64,000 nucleotides of DNA, from contig NZ_CP080524.1 of the NCBI RefSeq assembly GCF_024746795.1, positions 4,194,001 through 4,258,000 of the forward strand, written 5' to 3'. Position numbers and translations under genes: made by a program. Source of the DNA: Mesorhizobium sp. AR10 (GTDB taxonomy: Bacteria; Pseudomonadota; Alphaproteobacteria; Rhizobiales; Rhizobiaceae). The notes below the pieces were generated by a model. The model was not told where the DNA came from, ran no database searches, and was given only the letters and a program-made list of their open reading frames with translations. Below are positions 19,350 to 28,066 of this stretch, one piece after another (position 1 is the first letter of the stretch; every line of letters starts with the position of its first letter).

Positions 19350-20072
19350 TCAGTCGTCCGCGACGACCGTACAGCGGCCACCGCCCCTCAGAATGTCGCC
19401 AAAACCACCCTTTTCGTGGATCGAATAGACGATTATCGGAATGTTGTTTTCGCGCGCAAGTGCTATCGCGGCCGTATCCATGATCGAAAGGCCTTTGTTG
19501 ATGACTTCGGCATGGCTGATGCGCTCGTAGCGCGTCGCGTTCGGATCCTTCTTGGGATCGGCCGAATAGACACCGTCGACCTGGGTGCCCTTGAACAGCG
19601 CGTCGGCGCCGATCTCCGCGGCGCGCAGGGCTGCAGCCGAATCGGTGGTGAAGAATGGATTGCCGGTGCCGCCGGCGAAAATGACGACCTTGCCCTGGTT
19701 CATGTAGGCGGTTGCCTGGCGCTGCGAAAAGCTCTCGCAAAGCTCGGGCATGGCGATGGCCGACAGCACCACGGCGTCGACGCCGATCTTGTTGAGCGAG
19801 GTACGCAACGCCAGCGAGTTGATGATGGTGGCGAGCATGCCCATGTGGTCGCCTGTGACGCGGTCGCCGCCCTTGGACGCAACGGCCACGCCGCGAAAGA
19901 TGTTGCCGCCGCCGATGACGACGCCGACCTCGATGCCCAAGGCGCGGGCCTCGGCGATGTCGGCGGCGATGCGATCGACGACCGAGACATCGATGCCGAA
20001 ATGCTGTTCGCCCATCAACGCTTCGCCCGACGCTTTCAGCAAGACACGTCGGTAGAGGGGCTTTGCCGTCAT
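19350..20072 (-). CDS. pyrH: UMP kinase
   Basis: Phosphorylates UMP to UDP with ATP; hexameric amino-acid-kinase fold. The 240 residues start MTAKPLYRRVLLKASGEALM; VLLKASGEAL carries the phosphate-binding lysine, VVIGGGNIFRG the glycine loop, and VIFAGGTGNPFFTTD the UMP/Mg region. The start at 20072 gives the family length. pyrH normally directly follows tsf; here 2.9 kb of accessory genes separate them. Confidence 0.96.
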   Translation of the reverse strand: MTAKPLYRRVLLKASGEALMGEQHFGIDVSVVDRIAADIAEARALGIEVGVVIGGGNIFRGVAVASKGGDRVTGDHMGMLATIINSLALRTSLNKIGVDAVVLSAIAMPELCESFSQRQATAYMNQGKVVIFAGGTGNPFFTTDSAAALRAAEIGADALFKGTQVDGVYSADPKKDPNATRYERISHAEVINKGLSIMDTAAIALARENNIPIIVYSIHEKGGFGDILRGGGRCTVVADD

Positions 20073-20168
20073 CTGGTTCCTCGAAAGTCTCGGCGCTGCA
20101 AATCGGGAGGCGAAACCCTGCCCCGCATCACCTGGCGGTCTGTCATGATGCGTTGACCCGATACACGA

Positions 20169-20196
20169 AGGGCGCGGCGATGTCACGCCGCGCCCT
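20169..20196. other. Strong stem-loop between the aldo-keto reductase gene and pyrH
   Basis: AGGGCGCGGCG, loop ATGTCA, CGCCGCGCCCT: a perfect 11 bp GC-rich stem just downstream of the aldo-keto reductase stop and 97 bp before pyrH. Only TTCGTGT follows on the minus strand, so termination would be inefficient. It may separate the accessory genes from the pyrH operon. Confidence 0.6.
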
Positions 20197-20225
20197 GCCG
20201 CAAATTCCCGGGCTGCTTCGACCGA

Positions 20226-21335
20226 TCAACTGCTGGTGATGCTGACGGGCTCGCCCTCGACAATCACCGGCGGCGCATAGCCGGAAGGCTTGTCGCCGGT
20301 CACGACGCCGCCGGTGACGCGTGTCTGTATCTCTGAACCGAAATAGGAATGGGGAAATGGCGCCGGGGACCAGCTGACCGAATCCAGCCGCTCCCTAAGA
20401 ACGGTGGGGATCGAGAAGTCCAGCGCTCCGAGATTGTCCTGCAGCTGACCGAGCCTCGTCGCTCCCAGGATGACGGCAGCGACGCCCGGCTGTGTCGCCA
20501 CCCAGTTGAGCGCGACCTGGGGCATGCTGCGGCCGAGCTCGACCGCAACGTTTTCGAGTTCGGCCACGATCGTCCAATTGCGCTCCGTGAATTTCTGGAA
20601 TCCAGGATGGGTGGTGTTGCGGAAGCCATCGAGCCGGCCAACATTTCCGATCTGGGTTGGGCGGTATTTGCCGCTAAGCAGCCCGCTGGCCAGCGGGCTC
20701 CACACCATGATGCCTGCCCCGTGGCGCGTGCCGAAAGGCACGAATTCGTGCTCGATCGTGCGCTCGACGAGGGAATATTCGAGCTGCAAGGCTGACACCG
20801 GCTCGTAGCCGCGCAATTCAGCAATCGCCTGCGCCCGGCCGGCATACCAGGCCGGCACGTCGGACAGGCCGATATGGCGCACCTTGCCCGCTCGGACGAG
20901 ATCATCCAGCGTGCGCATGACCTCCTCGGCCGGCGTCAACCTGTCCCAGACATGCAGGAGATAGAGGTCGATATAGTCCGTGCCCAACCGCCTGAGCGAA
21001 GCGTCGACCGCGCGCATGATGTTCTTGCGCCCGTTGCCGCCGGCGTTCGGATTGCCGGGTTCCGCATTCATGGTGAACTTGGTGGCGATCACGGCTCTGT
21101 CGCGCAGTCCGCGCTCGGCCACGAATTCGCCCAGCCAGGCCTCGCTGGTGCCGTCGGTATAAAGGTCGGCGGTGTCGAAGAAATTGCCGCCCGCCTCGAC
21201 ATAGGCGTCGAACATTGCGCTCGCGGTTTCCTTGTCCGCTCCCCAACCCCAAGCGGTGCCGAAGGTCATCGTGCCCAGCGCCAGTCGGCTAACCCGGAGG
21301 CCGCTGTTGCCGAGGCTGTAATAAGTCATCGTCAT
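20226..21335 (-). CDS. Aldo/keto reductase
   Basis: An NADPH-dependent (alpha/beta)8 barrel oxidoreductase of the AKR superfamily, cytoplasmic, 369 residues. The catalytic tetrad is visible: Asp in FFDTADLYTDG, Tyr in the same segment, Lys in IATKFTM and His in YLLHVWD. The C-terminal VILGATRLGQLQDN binds NADPH phosphate in relatives. The start at 21335 (MTMTYYSLGNSG) has AGGAAC seven bases upstream. The SnoaL-like gene lies 32 bp upstream on the same strand, and the pair is divergent from a LysR gene that likely controls it. Substrate unknown. Confidence 0.9.
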   Translation of the reverse strand: MTMTYYSLGNSGLRVSRLALGTMTFGTAWGWGADKETASAMFDAYVEAGGNFFDTADLYTDGTSEAWLGEFVAERGLRDRAVIATKFTMNAEPGNPNAGGNGRKNIMRAVDASLRRLGTDYIDLYLLHVWDRLTPAEEVMRTLDDLVRAGKVRHIGLSDVPAWYAGRAQAIAELRGYEPVSALQLEYSLVERTIEHEFVPFGTRHGAGIMVWSPLASGLLSGKYRPTQIGNVGRLDGFRNTTHPGFQKFTERNWTIVAELENVAVELGRSMPQVALNWVATQPGVAAVILGATRLGQLQDNLGALDFSIPTVLRERLDSVSWSPAPFPHSYFGSEIQTRVTGGVVTGDKPSGYAPPVIVEGEPVSITSS

Positions 21336-21367
21336 GATTTTGTTCCTGATCCGATGGATGCCGCAGT

Positions 21368-21895
21368 TCACTGGCCGGGGGTCGTCTTGACCCAGGGATT
21401 GCCGCGCTCATGCGTCATGCGGAATGTGAAGCCGTCCACTGTCCAGCCCACTCCGGAACGGCCCAATCGGTGCTCGTAGGTGCCCCAGACTTCCCAAAGC
21501 GGGTCGCCATTGCCTTCCATCCGGTTCCAGGCATAGCCGTTCGAGGAAACCGTCGCCCTGTCGCCATCGATAACGACTTGGTGGTTGGTGCGCAGATGCA
21601 GGCTTGTCTTGCTGCCCCTGAGGTTCGCTGCCCAGGTTCCGATCAGGTCGTCCGAGGCGATGGTGGCCGGAGGCTGTCCGCTCAAGCTGCTGAAGTCCAC
21701 GGAAACGCTGTCTGCAAAATAACTGCGGGCGAGCTTCCAGTCCTGAGCGTCGACAGCGCGGTCGATGGCGTCGGCGATGCGGATGACGGCGCGCTCGTCG
21801 GCGTACGCCATTTGCCGGGATGGTTCAGCCCCGCCGGCATCGACTGGCGCCAGCGCAATACCCGCCGCGAAGGTGGCATTCTTCAATGCATTCAT
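21368..21895 (-). CDS. SnoaL-like / nuclear transport factor 2-fold protein, possibly exported
   Basis: A 175-residue protein with a SnoaL_4-like alpha+beta cone: RIADAIDRAVDAQDW near the start, ARSYFADSVSVDFSSL, then LHLRTNHQVVIDGDRATV and YEHRLGRSGVGWTVDGF. Such folds act as small-molecule isomerases, hydrolases or binding proteins. The first 25 residues (NALKNATFAAGIALAPVDAG) look weakly like a signal peptide. The ATG at 21895 is preceded by AGGAGAAG. It is probably co-transcribed with the aldo-keto reductase. No specific function can be assigned. Confidence 0.75.
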   Translation of the reverse strand: MNALKNATFAAGIALAPVDAGGAEPSRQMAYADERAVIRIADAIDRAVDAQDWKLARSYFADSVSVDFSSLSGQPPATIASDDLIGTWAANLRGSKTSLHLRTNHQVVIDGDRATVSSNGYAWNRMEGNGDPLWEVWGTYEHRLGRSGVGWTVDGFTFRMTHERGNPWVKTTPGQ

Positions 21896-21971
21896 GTCTC
21901 TTCTCCTCTGCGCATCGGCCCGCAGCCGATCTGTTGGCGACAATGTGTGCCAACGCACTGGCATCGATAAG

Positions 21972-21988
21972 ATTGCATTGTTCGCAAT
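21972..21988. promoter_or_regulatory. Putative LysR-type operator (T-N11-A inverted repeat)
   Basis: ATTGC-ATTGTTC-GCAAT is a perfect inverted repeat of the T-N11-A class recognised by LysR-type regulators. It lies in the 115 bp divergent gap, 22 bp before the LysR start and 76 bp before the SnoaL-like start. Confidence 0.65.
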
Positions 21989-22010
21989 GACTATGCGATA
22001 TTGCTCATGA

Positions 22011-22949
22011 ATGCATCGAGACCTTCTCAACCATCTGCCGGTCGTCGTCGCCGTTGCCCGGCGCGGCGGATTCGCGCTTGCCGCCGCCGAACTTGGCATG
22101 AGTCCGTCCGCGGTCAGCCATGCTGTGCGCCTCGTGGAGGAGCGAGTGGGCCAGCCCTTGTTCGCGCGCACGACGCGCAGCGTCTCGTTGACCGAAGCCG
22201 GCAAAGCGCTGGTGGAGACGGCCGCCCCTGCCCTCCAGGATATTGCTGAGCGGATGGATCGCATCCGCGGCATCAAGGGCCGGCCCGCTGGCCTGCTCAG
22301 GATCAACGCCTCCAATATCGCGATCCCCTTGGCGGTGACGCCCGTGGTCGCGGCGATGGCGGAGCGCTACCCAGATGTGACGGTCGAGATATTCGCCGAC
22401 CAGGGTCTCGTCGATATCGTCGGAGAAGGGTTCGACGCCGGCATCAGACTAGGCGAGATGATTGCGCAGGACATGGTCACGGTCCGGCTCACGCCTGCCT
22501 TCAACGTCGTTATCGTTGCTTCGCCGGCATATATCGGACGGCATGGCCGCCCCGGCAGCGTGGCCGAACTCGCAAACCACAATTGCATTGGCTATCGGCT
22601 TGTCCGCAGCGGCGCCCTCTATCGCTGGGATCTGTCCGAGGGTGGCAAGGATGTCGTGGTGGAGACGCGCGGCACTGCCATCGTCACGGATTCGCTTGCC
22701 GCGATCGACCTGGCGCTTGCCGGGGTCGGCCTTGCCTATGTGTTCGAGCCGCTGGCGCGCGCCCACATCGCCGCGGGCCGCCTCGTGCAGGTTCTGCCGC
22801 AATCAGCCATCGATGAGCCGGGGCTGTTCCTCTATTTCCCGCGCCGCGCGGCGATGGCGCCGAAGCTCAGGGCCTTCATCGACACCGCACAAGAAATCGG
22901 CCGGGCATCCTTGCGGACACCCGGCCGAAAAATCTCTTCAGAAAGTTAG
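22011..22949 (+). CDS. LysR family transcriptional regulator
   Basis: 312 residues: an N-terminal winged helix-turn-helix (residues 1-60, with GGFALAAAELGMSPSAVSHA) and a C-terminal LysR substrate-binding domain (about 90-300). Divergent from the SnoaL-like/aldo-keto reductase pair with an inverted repeat between them, so it most likely controls those genes and itself in response to an unknown small molecule. Its stop is 9 bp from the tsf stop, which places the whole module tightly inside the tsf-pyrH junction. Confidence 0.93.
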   Translation: MHRDLLNHLPVVVAVARRGGFALAAAELGMSPSAVSHAVRLVEERVGQPLFARTTRSVSLTEAGKALVETAAPALQDIAERMDRIRGIKGRPAGLLRINASNIAIPLAVTPVVAAMAERYPDVTVEIFADQGLVDIVGEGFDAGIRLGEMIAQDMVTVRLTPAFNVVIVASPAYIGRHGRPGSVAELANHNCIGYRLVRSGALYRWDLSEGGKDVVVETRGTAIVTDSLAAIDLALAGVGLAYVFEPLARAHIAAGRLVQVLPQSAIDEPGLFLYFPRRAAMAPKLRAFIDTAQEIGRASLRTPGRKISSES

Positions 22950-22958
22950 GTTTGCGAC

Positions 22959-23879
22959 CTATTTCTTGACCGCCGCCGCGACTTCCGCCGCGAAATCGGT
23001 CTCTTCCTTCTCGATGCCCTCGCCAAGCGCGAAGCGCAGATAGGCGGTGATCTTGGCCGGCGCGCCGATCTCTTTTTCGGCATCCTTGAGCGCCTTCTCG
23101 ACGGTGATGTCGGGATTGAGCACGAAGGCCTGCTTAAGCAGCACGACTTCTTCGTAGAACTTGCGCAGACGGCCCTCGACCATCTTTTCGATGATCGCCT
23201 CAGGCTTGCCGGACTGGCGCGCCTGGTCGGAGAAGATCGCCTTCTCGCGCTCGACCGCTGCCGGATCGATCTGCTCTGCGGTCAGCGCCATCGGGTTCGT
23301 GGCGGCGACATGCATGGCGACCTGACGCCCAAAGGCGTTGGCGGCATGCTCATTGCCCGTGGTTTCGATGGCAACCAACACGCCGATCTTACCGAGGCCG
23401 TCGGCAACCGCGTTGTGGACGTAGGTGGCGACCGCACCGTGCGGAACGGTCAGCTTGGCCGAGCGGCGGAAGCCCATGTTCTCGCCAATGGTGCCGACAG
23501 CGTCCTTGATGGTGTCGGCAACCGATTTGTCCGAACCCGGGTACTTTGCGGCAGCCACTGCTTCTGTCGTGCCATAAGCGAGCGCCACCTTGGCCACGTT
23601 GGCGACGATTTCCTGGAAAGCTGCGTTGCGGGCAACGAAGTCGGTCTCGGAATTGACCTCGACGACTGCAGCCTCGCGCACGCCATTGTCGACGCCGATG
23701 AGACCTTCAGCGGCGGTACGGCCAGCCTTCTTGTCGGCCTTGGAAATGCCCTTCTTGCGCAACCAGTCGACGGCTTCTTCCATGTTGCCGTTGGTCTCGG
23801 TCAACGCCGCCTTGCAGTCCATCATGCCCGCGCCGGTCAAGTCGCGGAGTTCTTTGACCTGTGCAGCCGAAATGCTCAT
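22959..23879 (-). CDS. tsf: Elongation factor Ts
   Basis: The nucleotide exchange factor for EF-Tu. The 306 residues include the N-terminal UBA-like domain ([16 protein letters not shown]) and the conserved [10 protein letters not shown] motif that contacts EF-Tu. It follows rpsB after 118 bp with an intervening hairpin, as in most bacteria, but pyrH does not follow directly. Confidence 0.97.
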   Translation of the reverse strand: MSISAAQVKELRDLTGAGMMDCKAALTETNGNMEEAVDWLRKKGISKADKKAGRTAAEGLIGVDNGVREAAVVEVNSETDFVARNAAFQEIVANVAKVALAYGTTEAVAAAKYPGSDKSVADTIKDAVGTIGENMGFRRSAKLTVPHGAVATYVHNAVADGLGKIGVLVAIETTGNEHAANAFGRQVAMHVAATNPMALTAEQIDPAAVEREKAIFSDQARQSGKPEAIIEKMVEGRLRKFYEEVVLLKQAFVLNPDITVEKALKDAEKEIGAPAKITAYLRFALGEGIEKEETDFAAEVAAAVKK

Positions 23880-23973
23880 TGTCGCCTCTTCGTTTTAAAA
23901 TGCACCGACGCACCACCGAATCTCGATGATGCGTCCAGCGCCAGCGCTTAGCGCGCCAAAATATAGGAAAGAT

Positions 23974-23993
23974 GAAGGCCGGAACCGGCCTTC
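23974..23993 (-). terminator. Hairpin between rpsB and tsf, probable partial terminator/attenuator
   Basis: GAAGGCC-GGAACC-GGCCTTC directly downstream of the rpsB stop; on the minus strand it is followed by ATCTTTCCTATATTTT, which is T-rich but not continuous. A leaky terminator here would reduce tsf relative to rpsB. Confidence 0.55.
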
Positions 23994-23997
23994 GCTG

Positions 23998-24780
23998 TTA
24001 TGCTTCGGGGGTCTCGGCCGCCGGGGTCGGATCGAGCGCCGGTTCGACCGGAGCCTCGACCGAGGCGCCGATGTCGACGCCGAGCGCGCCCTGCTGGCGG
24101 GCAATGCCGTCAAGAGCTGCCTTGGCGATCAGATCGCAATAGAGCTGGATGGCGCGGGCCGCGTCGTCATTGCCGGGGATCGGGAAGTCGATCTTGTCCG
24201 GATCGCAGTTGGAATCGATGATGGCGACGACCGGGATGCCGAGACGCTTGGCCTCGAGGATGGCGATCGCTTCCTTGTTGGTGTCGATGACGAACATCAG
24301 ATCGGGCGTCGAGCCCATGTCCTTGATGCCGCCCAGGGCCTTGGACAGCTTCTCGCGCTCACGATCGAGGTTGAGGCGCTCCTTCTTGGTGAGGCCCTGA
24401 GCCTCGCCGGCCAGCATCTCGTCGAGCTTGCGCAGACGCGAGATCGAATTCGAGATCGTCTTCCAGTTGGTCATCATGCCGCCGAGCCAGCGGGAGTTGA
24501 CATAATACTGGGCCGAGCGCTGCGCGGCATCGGCGACGATGTCGGACGCCTGGCGCTTGGTGCCGACGAACAGCACGCGGCCGCCCTTGGCAACGGTGTC
24601 GGAAACCTGCTTCAGCGCCTGGTGCAGCAAAGGCACCGTCTGCGAGAGGTCGATGATGTGGATGTTGTTGCGGGCGCCGTAGATGTAGGGCGCCATTTTC
24701 GGGTTCCAGCGGTGGGTCTGGTGGCCGAAGTGAATGCCAGCTTCCAAAAGCTGGCGCATGCTGAAATCAGGCAGAGCCAT
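23998..24780 (-). CDS. rpsB: 30S ribosomal protein S2
   Basis: Ribosomal protein uS2 of the small subunit. The 260-residue protein starts [19 protein letters not shown] and has [15 protein letters not shown] and [11 protein letters not shown], all diagnostic. The C-terminal tail (from about 228) is rich in Glu, Ala and Pro, as in other Rhizobiales. It heads the translation/envelope run; an AAGGAA ribosome site precedes the ATG. The upstream 177 bp presumably carries the promoter and leader, but I recognise no named RNA element there. Confidence 0.97.
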   Translation of the reverse strand: MALPDFSMRQLLEAGIHFGHQTHRWNPKMAPYIYGARNNIHIIDLSQTVPLLHQALKQVSDTVAKGGRVLFVGTKRQASDIVADAAQRSAQYYVNSRWLGGMMTNWKTISNSISRLRKLDEMLAGEAQGLTKKERLNLDREREKLSKALGGIKDMGSTPDLMFVIDTNKEAIAILEAKRLGIPVVAIIDSNCDPDKIDFPIPGNDDAARAIQLYCDLIAKAALDGIARQQGALGVDIGASVEAPVEPALDPTPAAETPEA

Positions 24781-24957
24781 TCTTAGTTCCTTTCCGGTTA
24801 GCCTCCACGGACACAGGCATTTTCGGATCCAGATCCTCGAACGCCACCGGAGGTTTCAGCCGGATTTCTCCCGGGCAGACACCAAAGTCCGTGTGTGGAA
24901 TGAGCGCGCATATAGAGGGGATGTGCGACAAACGCAAGCGCTGTGGCGTCTCGCGGC

Positions 24958-25569
24958 TCAGCGTGCGGCGATCAGCGCACCGGTGCCAATCATGGCGCCA
25001 CCGGCAAACCTGTTCATCAGGCGCATGCGCCTTGGCGTCCTGAACCAGCCCGAGGCCCGCCCGGACAGTGCTGCATAGACGCCCATCGTGACAATGTTGA
25101 CGCTGACCACCACCGCAACCACGAGCAGGCCGTCGGCCAAGGTCATGGTGTTGAGGTCGAGGATCAGCGGCATGATGGAAGCGTGGAACAGGATCGCCTT
25201 GGGGTTGCCCAGTGCGATGGAGGCACCGAGGAAAAACGAGCGGGACAGCCTTGGCTGCGTTGCCTGGGGCCCATTCGATTGCGCGGCGGCCGACCGCCAC
25301 ATCCTGATGCCGAGAAAGACCAGATAAGCGGCACCGGCATATTTCAGGACGAGAAAAACCCATTCGAAGGTCTGGGCCAGCGCCACGAGGCCGAGCAGCG
25401 CCAAGGTGACCAGCACCGCGTCGCCGGCGGCGATGCCGACACCGGCCATGAAAGCTCTGATGAAGCCACGCGAGACGCCATTGGCTATGACCGTGAACAT
25501 CGCCGGGCCGGGCGTGGCGGCGGCAAGCGTGATCGCGGCGCAATAGGCCAGGAATGCCGTCAATGTCAT
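24958..25569 (-). CDS. LysE/RhtB family amino-acid exporter
   Basis: A 203-residue inner-membrane protein with about six hydrophobic helices, typical of the LysE/RhtB efflux family, whose members export amino acids or homoserine lactones. ATPGPAMFTVIANG near the start and ASIALGNPKAILFHAS in the middle are family hallmarks. The ATG at 25569 overlaps the stop of the upstream DUF4031 gene (ATGA), indicating translational coupling with it and probably with eipB. Substrate unknown. Confidence 0.92.
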   Translation of the reverse strand: MTLTAFLAYCAAITLAAATPGPAMFTVIANGVSRGFIRAFMAGVGIAAGDAVLVTLALLGLVALAQTFEWVFLVLKYAGAAYLVFLGIRMWRSAAAQSNGPQATQPRLSRSFFLGASIALGNPKAILFHASIMPLILDLNTMTLADGLLVVAVVVSVNIVTMGVYAALSGRASGWFRTPRRMRLMNRFAGGAMIGTGALIAAR

Positions 25570-25844
25570 GGTCGTATCTTCCCTTTCGGCACCCGGACAC
25601 GCCGGAAAATCGCGACAATCTCCTCGCGGCTGCACTCGATCGCGCCGAGCCGCACCGCGCGGTCGCGCTCGAAGCCGGTAATATCATAGTGCGGCGCCGA
25701 CGTCTTCGGTGGCCCCTGATAGGATGAGCGCTTGATGCCGAGCTGTGCTGCAAAGCGATGCAGTTCGTCAGTGTCGTCGGCCATCAGGTGGCACCAGCGA
25801 TGGCCGACCCATTTCCAGATCGCCGCGTCGACATAGACCGCCAT
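25566..25844 (-). CDS. DUF4031 domain-containing protein
   Basis: A small 92-residue protein of the DUF4031 family, starting MAVYVDAAIWKWVGHRWCHL, with the typical SSYQGPPKTSAPHYDI stretch. Members contain conserved His, Asp and Tyr residues; their function is not known to me. It lies 12 bp after eipB and overlaps the LysE start by four bases, so all three genes probably share a transcript. Whether it works with the exporter cannot be seen. Confidence 0.85.
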   Translation of the reverse strand: MAVYVDAAIWKWVGHRWCHLMADDTDELHRFAAQLGIKRSSYQGPPKTSAPHYDITGFERDRAVRLGAIECSREEIVAIFRRVRVPKGKIRP

Positions 25845-25856
25845 GGCTTGGCGGCA

Positions 25857-26684
25857 CTATTTCGTCGGACAGGCTTTCGACTGATCGAACAGCGACAGGT
25901 CGACCAGCTTGCCGGTCATCGAGAAATCGCCATAGTCCATGACCATGTCGCGCGTAATGCCGTTCTCGTGCAGCTTGAAGCTGATCCGGTATTCCGGCAC
26001 CTCTTCGCCTGACTTGTCGGTGTCGTCGAAATAGGCGATGTCGACCGGCCAATATTTGTCGGTTGCGAGCTTCGCCAGCGCCGGCGCTTCCAGATCAGCC
26101 TTGTCGGCATCGGTCTTCTTGCCTACGACGACAGTGGTGGTCATCACCTTGTTGGCATCTTCCGAGCCGTCGAAAAGGTTGGTTTCGTAGAAATTCTCGC
26201 CCTTTTCGGCCTTGCCGATCAGTTCGACCAGATGCTGGGTCGGGAACTGGGTGGCAGCCAGTTCGACGCTGTTCTTCTCGGGCTTGTCGATCTCGACCTT
26301 GAGCCCCTTCGTCTCCTTCGTTGCGGTGCCCTTGACCTCCTTGTCGAGGTTCTGGTCGACGAAGGATTTGGTCACGAACGAGAAGGTCTTGCCTTCGGCA
26401 TCCTCGAAAGTGGTCGTCTGCTGGTCGGTCAGCCGCGTGTTGTCGTTGGTGACGATCTGGGTGACCATGCGGAACTTCACCGTGTAGCCTTCGCAAGCCG
26501 AGCCGTTGAACTCATAGACCATGCGCCCGGAAATGCCGGTGATGCCGGAGCGATCCGACGCCTTGTTGAGGGTGATGTCATAGACGGCGCGATGCGCCTG
26601 CAGTGCCGGCACAGCGAAAGCCGGCGCCATCGAGAAGACCGCTGGCAGCAGAACGGCGTGGAAGGCAAGGCGCGTTGCGCGCAT
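25857..26684 (-). CDS. eipB: EipB-family periplasmic envelope-integrity protein (DUF1849)
   Basis: A 275-residue exported protein. The signal peptide (MRATRLAFHAVLLPAVFSM to about residue 24, AFA) is clear. The mature part matches EipB of Brucella: LQAHRAVYDITL near the start, GRMVYEFNGSACEGY, and a terminal QSKACPTK; those two cysteines correspond to the disulfide described in EipB. EipB forms a beta-spiral and helps cell-envelope integrity in Brucella. The start at 26684 has GGAG six bases upstream; an in-frame TTG 12 bases earlier is unlikely. Heads a probable operon with DUF4031 and LysE. Confidence 0.85.
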   Translation of the reverse strand: MRATRLAFHAVLLPAVFSMAPAFAVPALQAHRAVYDITLNKASDRSGITGISGRMVYEFNGSACEGYTVKFRMVTQIVTNDNTRLTDQQTTTFEDAEGKTFSFVTKSFVDQNLDKEVKGTATKETKGLKVEIDKPEKNSVELAATQFPTQHLVELIGKAEKGENFYETNLFDGSEDANKVMTTTVVVGKKTDADKADLEAPALAKLATDKYWPVDIAYFDDTDKSGEEVPEYRISFKLHENGITRDMVMDYGDFSMTGKLVDLSLFDQSKACPTK

Positions 26685-26823
26685 GAGGTGCTCCAATCAT
26701 CGCGGCTGATGGCAGGCCCGCAGGGAAAGATGGTCCAGCTTAAAAAAAGTCGTGGCGGAAGCGAGGCAAAAATAGCAATTTCGGCCCGGCCGGCGCGGCG
26801 TCATCAAGCAATAGGGAAATACC

Positions 26824-27288
26824 ATGAGTGAAACAATCGAAAAGCGGCTAAGCGATCTCGGCGTGACGCTTCCTGTCGCCGCAGCGCCCGCCGCCAACTA
26901 CGTGCCCTATTGCAGAACCGGCAACCTGCTGTTCACCGCCGGGCAGTTGCCGCTGAAGGAGGGCAAGCTGCAGGCGAGCGGCCTGATCGGTCGCGACGTC
27001 GATACCGCAGCCGGCAAGGAAGCGGCAAAATATTGCGCCATCAACATATTGGCGCAGGCCAAGGCCGCTCTTGGCGACCTCGAGAAAATCCGCCGCCTGG
27101 TGAAGATCACCGTCTTCGTCGCCTCGGCGCCGGATTTCATCGAGCAGCATCTGGTTGCCAACGGCGCTTCGGATTTTCTGGTCGCCGTGCTCGGCGATCG
27201 CGGCAAACATGCCCGCTCCGCCGTCGGCGCCGCCTCCCTGCCGCTTAATGCCGCAGTGGAAATCGAAGCGATCTTCGAAGTCGAATGA
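26824..27288 (+). CDS. RidA/YjgF/Rid family protein
   Basis: 154 residues of the Rid (YjgF/YER057c/UK114) family, in the longer Atu1845-like subgroup that starts with a helical extension (IEKRLSDLGVTLP) before the core. The core shows YVPYCRTGNLLFTAGQLP and ends with LPLNAAVEIEAIFEV. Canonical RidA deaminates reactive enamines/imines; members of this subgroup often lack the catalytic arginine, and I cannot place it by eye with confidence. The glycerophosphodiesterase gene starts seven bases after its stop. Confidence 0.88.
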   Translation: MSETIEKRLSDLGVTLPVAAAPAANYVPYCRTGNLLFTAGQLPLKEGKLQASGLIGRDVDTAAGKEAAKYCAINILAQAKAALGDLEKIRRLVKITVFVASAPDFIEQHLVANGASDFLVAVLGDRGKHARSAVGAASLPLNAAVEIEAIFEVE

Positions 27289-27295
27289 GCCTGAC

Positions 27296-28024
27296 ATGAC
27301 AGATCTTTCCTGGCTGACCGCCCGGCCCGTTGCCCATCGCGGCTTTCACGACATGAACAAGACGCGCTGGGAGAACACGCTTTCCGCCTTTGCCGCGGCA
27401 GCCGAGCGCGGCTATGCCATCGAATGCGACGTGCATCTGTCGTCGGACCGCATTCCGGTCGTCATCCATGATGGCGACTTGAAGCGGTTGACCGGACAGG
27501 ATGGTTTCGTGTGGCAGCGGACGGCTGCGGAGTTGATGACACTCAAGGTCGGCGGCACATCAGACCATTTGCCGACGCTGCAGCAAGCGCTCGACCTGGT
27601 CGACGGTCGCGTGCCGATGGTCGTCGAGCTGAAGGGCGCACCCGGCCACGACGAAGGCCTGGTGGCGAGTGTCGGCAAGATGCTCAAGCGCTACAAGGGC
27701 AAGGCGGCGATCATGTCGTTCGACCATTGGCTGATCCGCGATTTCCCGAAACATGCGCCAGATATCCCGGGCGGACTGACGGCCTATGGCAAGGATAACC
27801 AGTTGATCGAGGCGCATTTCGCCATGCTGGCGCACGACATCGCCTTCACCTCCTATGCCGCCGGCGACCTGCCGAACCCGTTCGTCAGCTTTGTGCGCGA
27901 AAAGCTTGGGATGCCGGTGATCACCTGGACCGTGCATGACCAACCGGCTGTGGACCTGACCTTCAGATATGCCGACCAGATGACGTTCGAAGGGTTCGAG
28001 CCCGATCTTGTTCAGGTCGCCTGA
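27296..28024 (+). CDS. Glycerophosphodiester phosphodiesterase family protein
   Basis: A 242-residue TIM-barrel GDPD. The signature is complete at the N-terminus: PVAHRGFHD, then WENTLSAFAAAAERGYAIECD with the metal-binding Glu/Asp, and PVVIHDGDLKRLTG with the catalytic second histidine. It hydrolyses glycerophosphodiesters to glycerol-3-phosphate and an alcohol. There is no signal peptide, so a cytoplasmic role is likely. It is close behind the RidA gene and probably co-transcribed. Confidence 0.92.
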   Translation: MTDLSWLTARPVAHRGFHDMNKTRWENTLSAFAAAAERGYAIECDVHLSSDRIPVVIHDGDLKRLTGQDGFVWQRTAAELMTLKVGGTSDHLPTLQQALDLVDGRVPMVVELKGAPGHDEGLVASVGKMLKRYKGKAAIMSFDHWLIRDFPKHAPDIPGGLTAYGKDNQLIEAHFAMLAHDIAFTSYAAGDLPNPFVSFVREKLGMPVITWTVHDQPAVDLTFRYADQMTFEGFEPDLVQVA

Positions 28025-28066
28025 AAGCGGGCTTGTACGGGCCCGCACGGAGCTTAAATAAGCCTC

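Noticed and set aside
22898..22927. CGGCCGGG...CCCGGCCG hairpin at the end of the LysR gene as a terminator
   Set aside because: It lies inside coding sequence, has a 14-base loop and is followed by A-rich not T-rich sequence.
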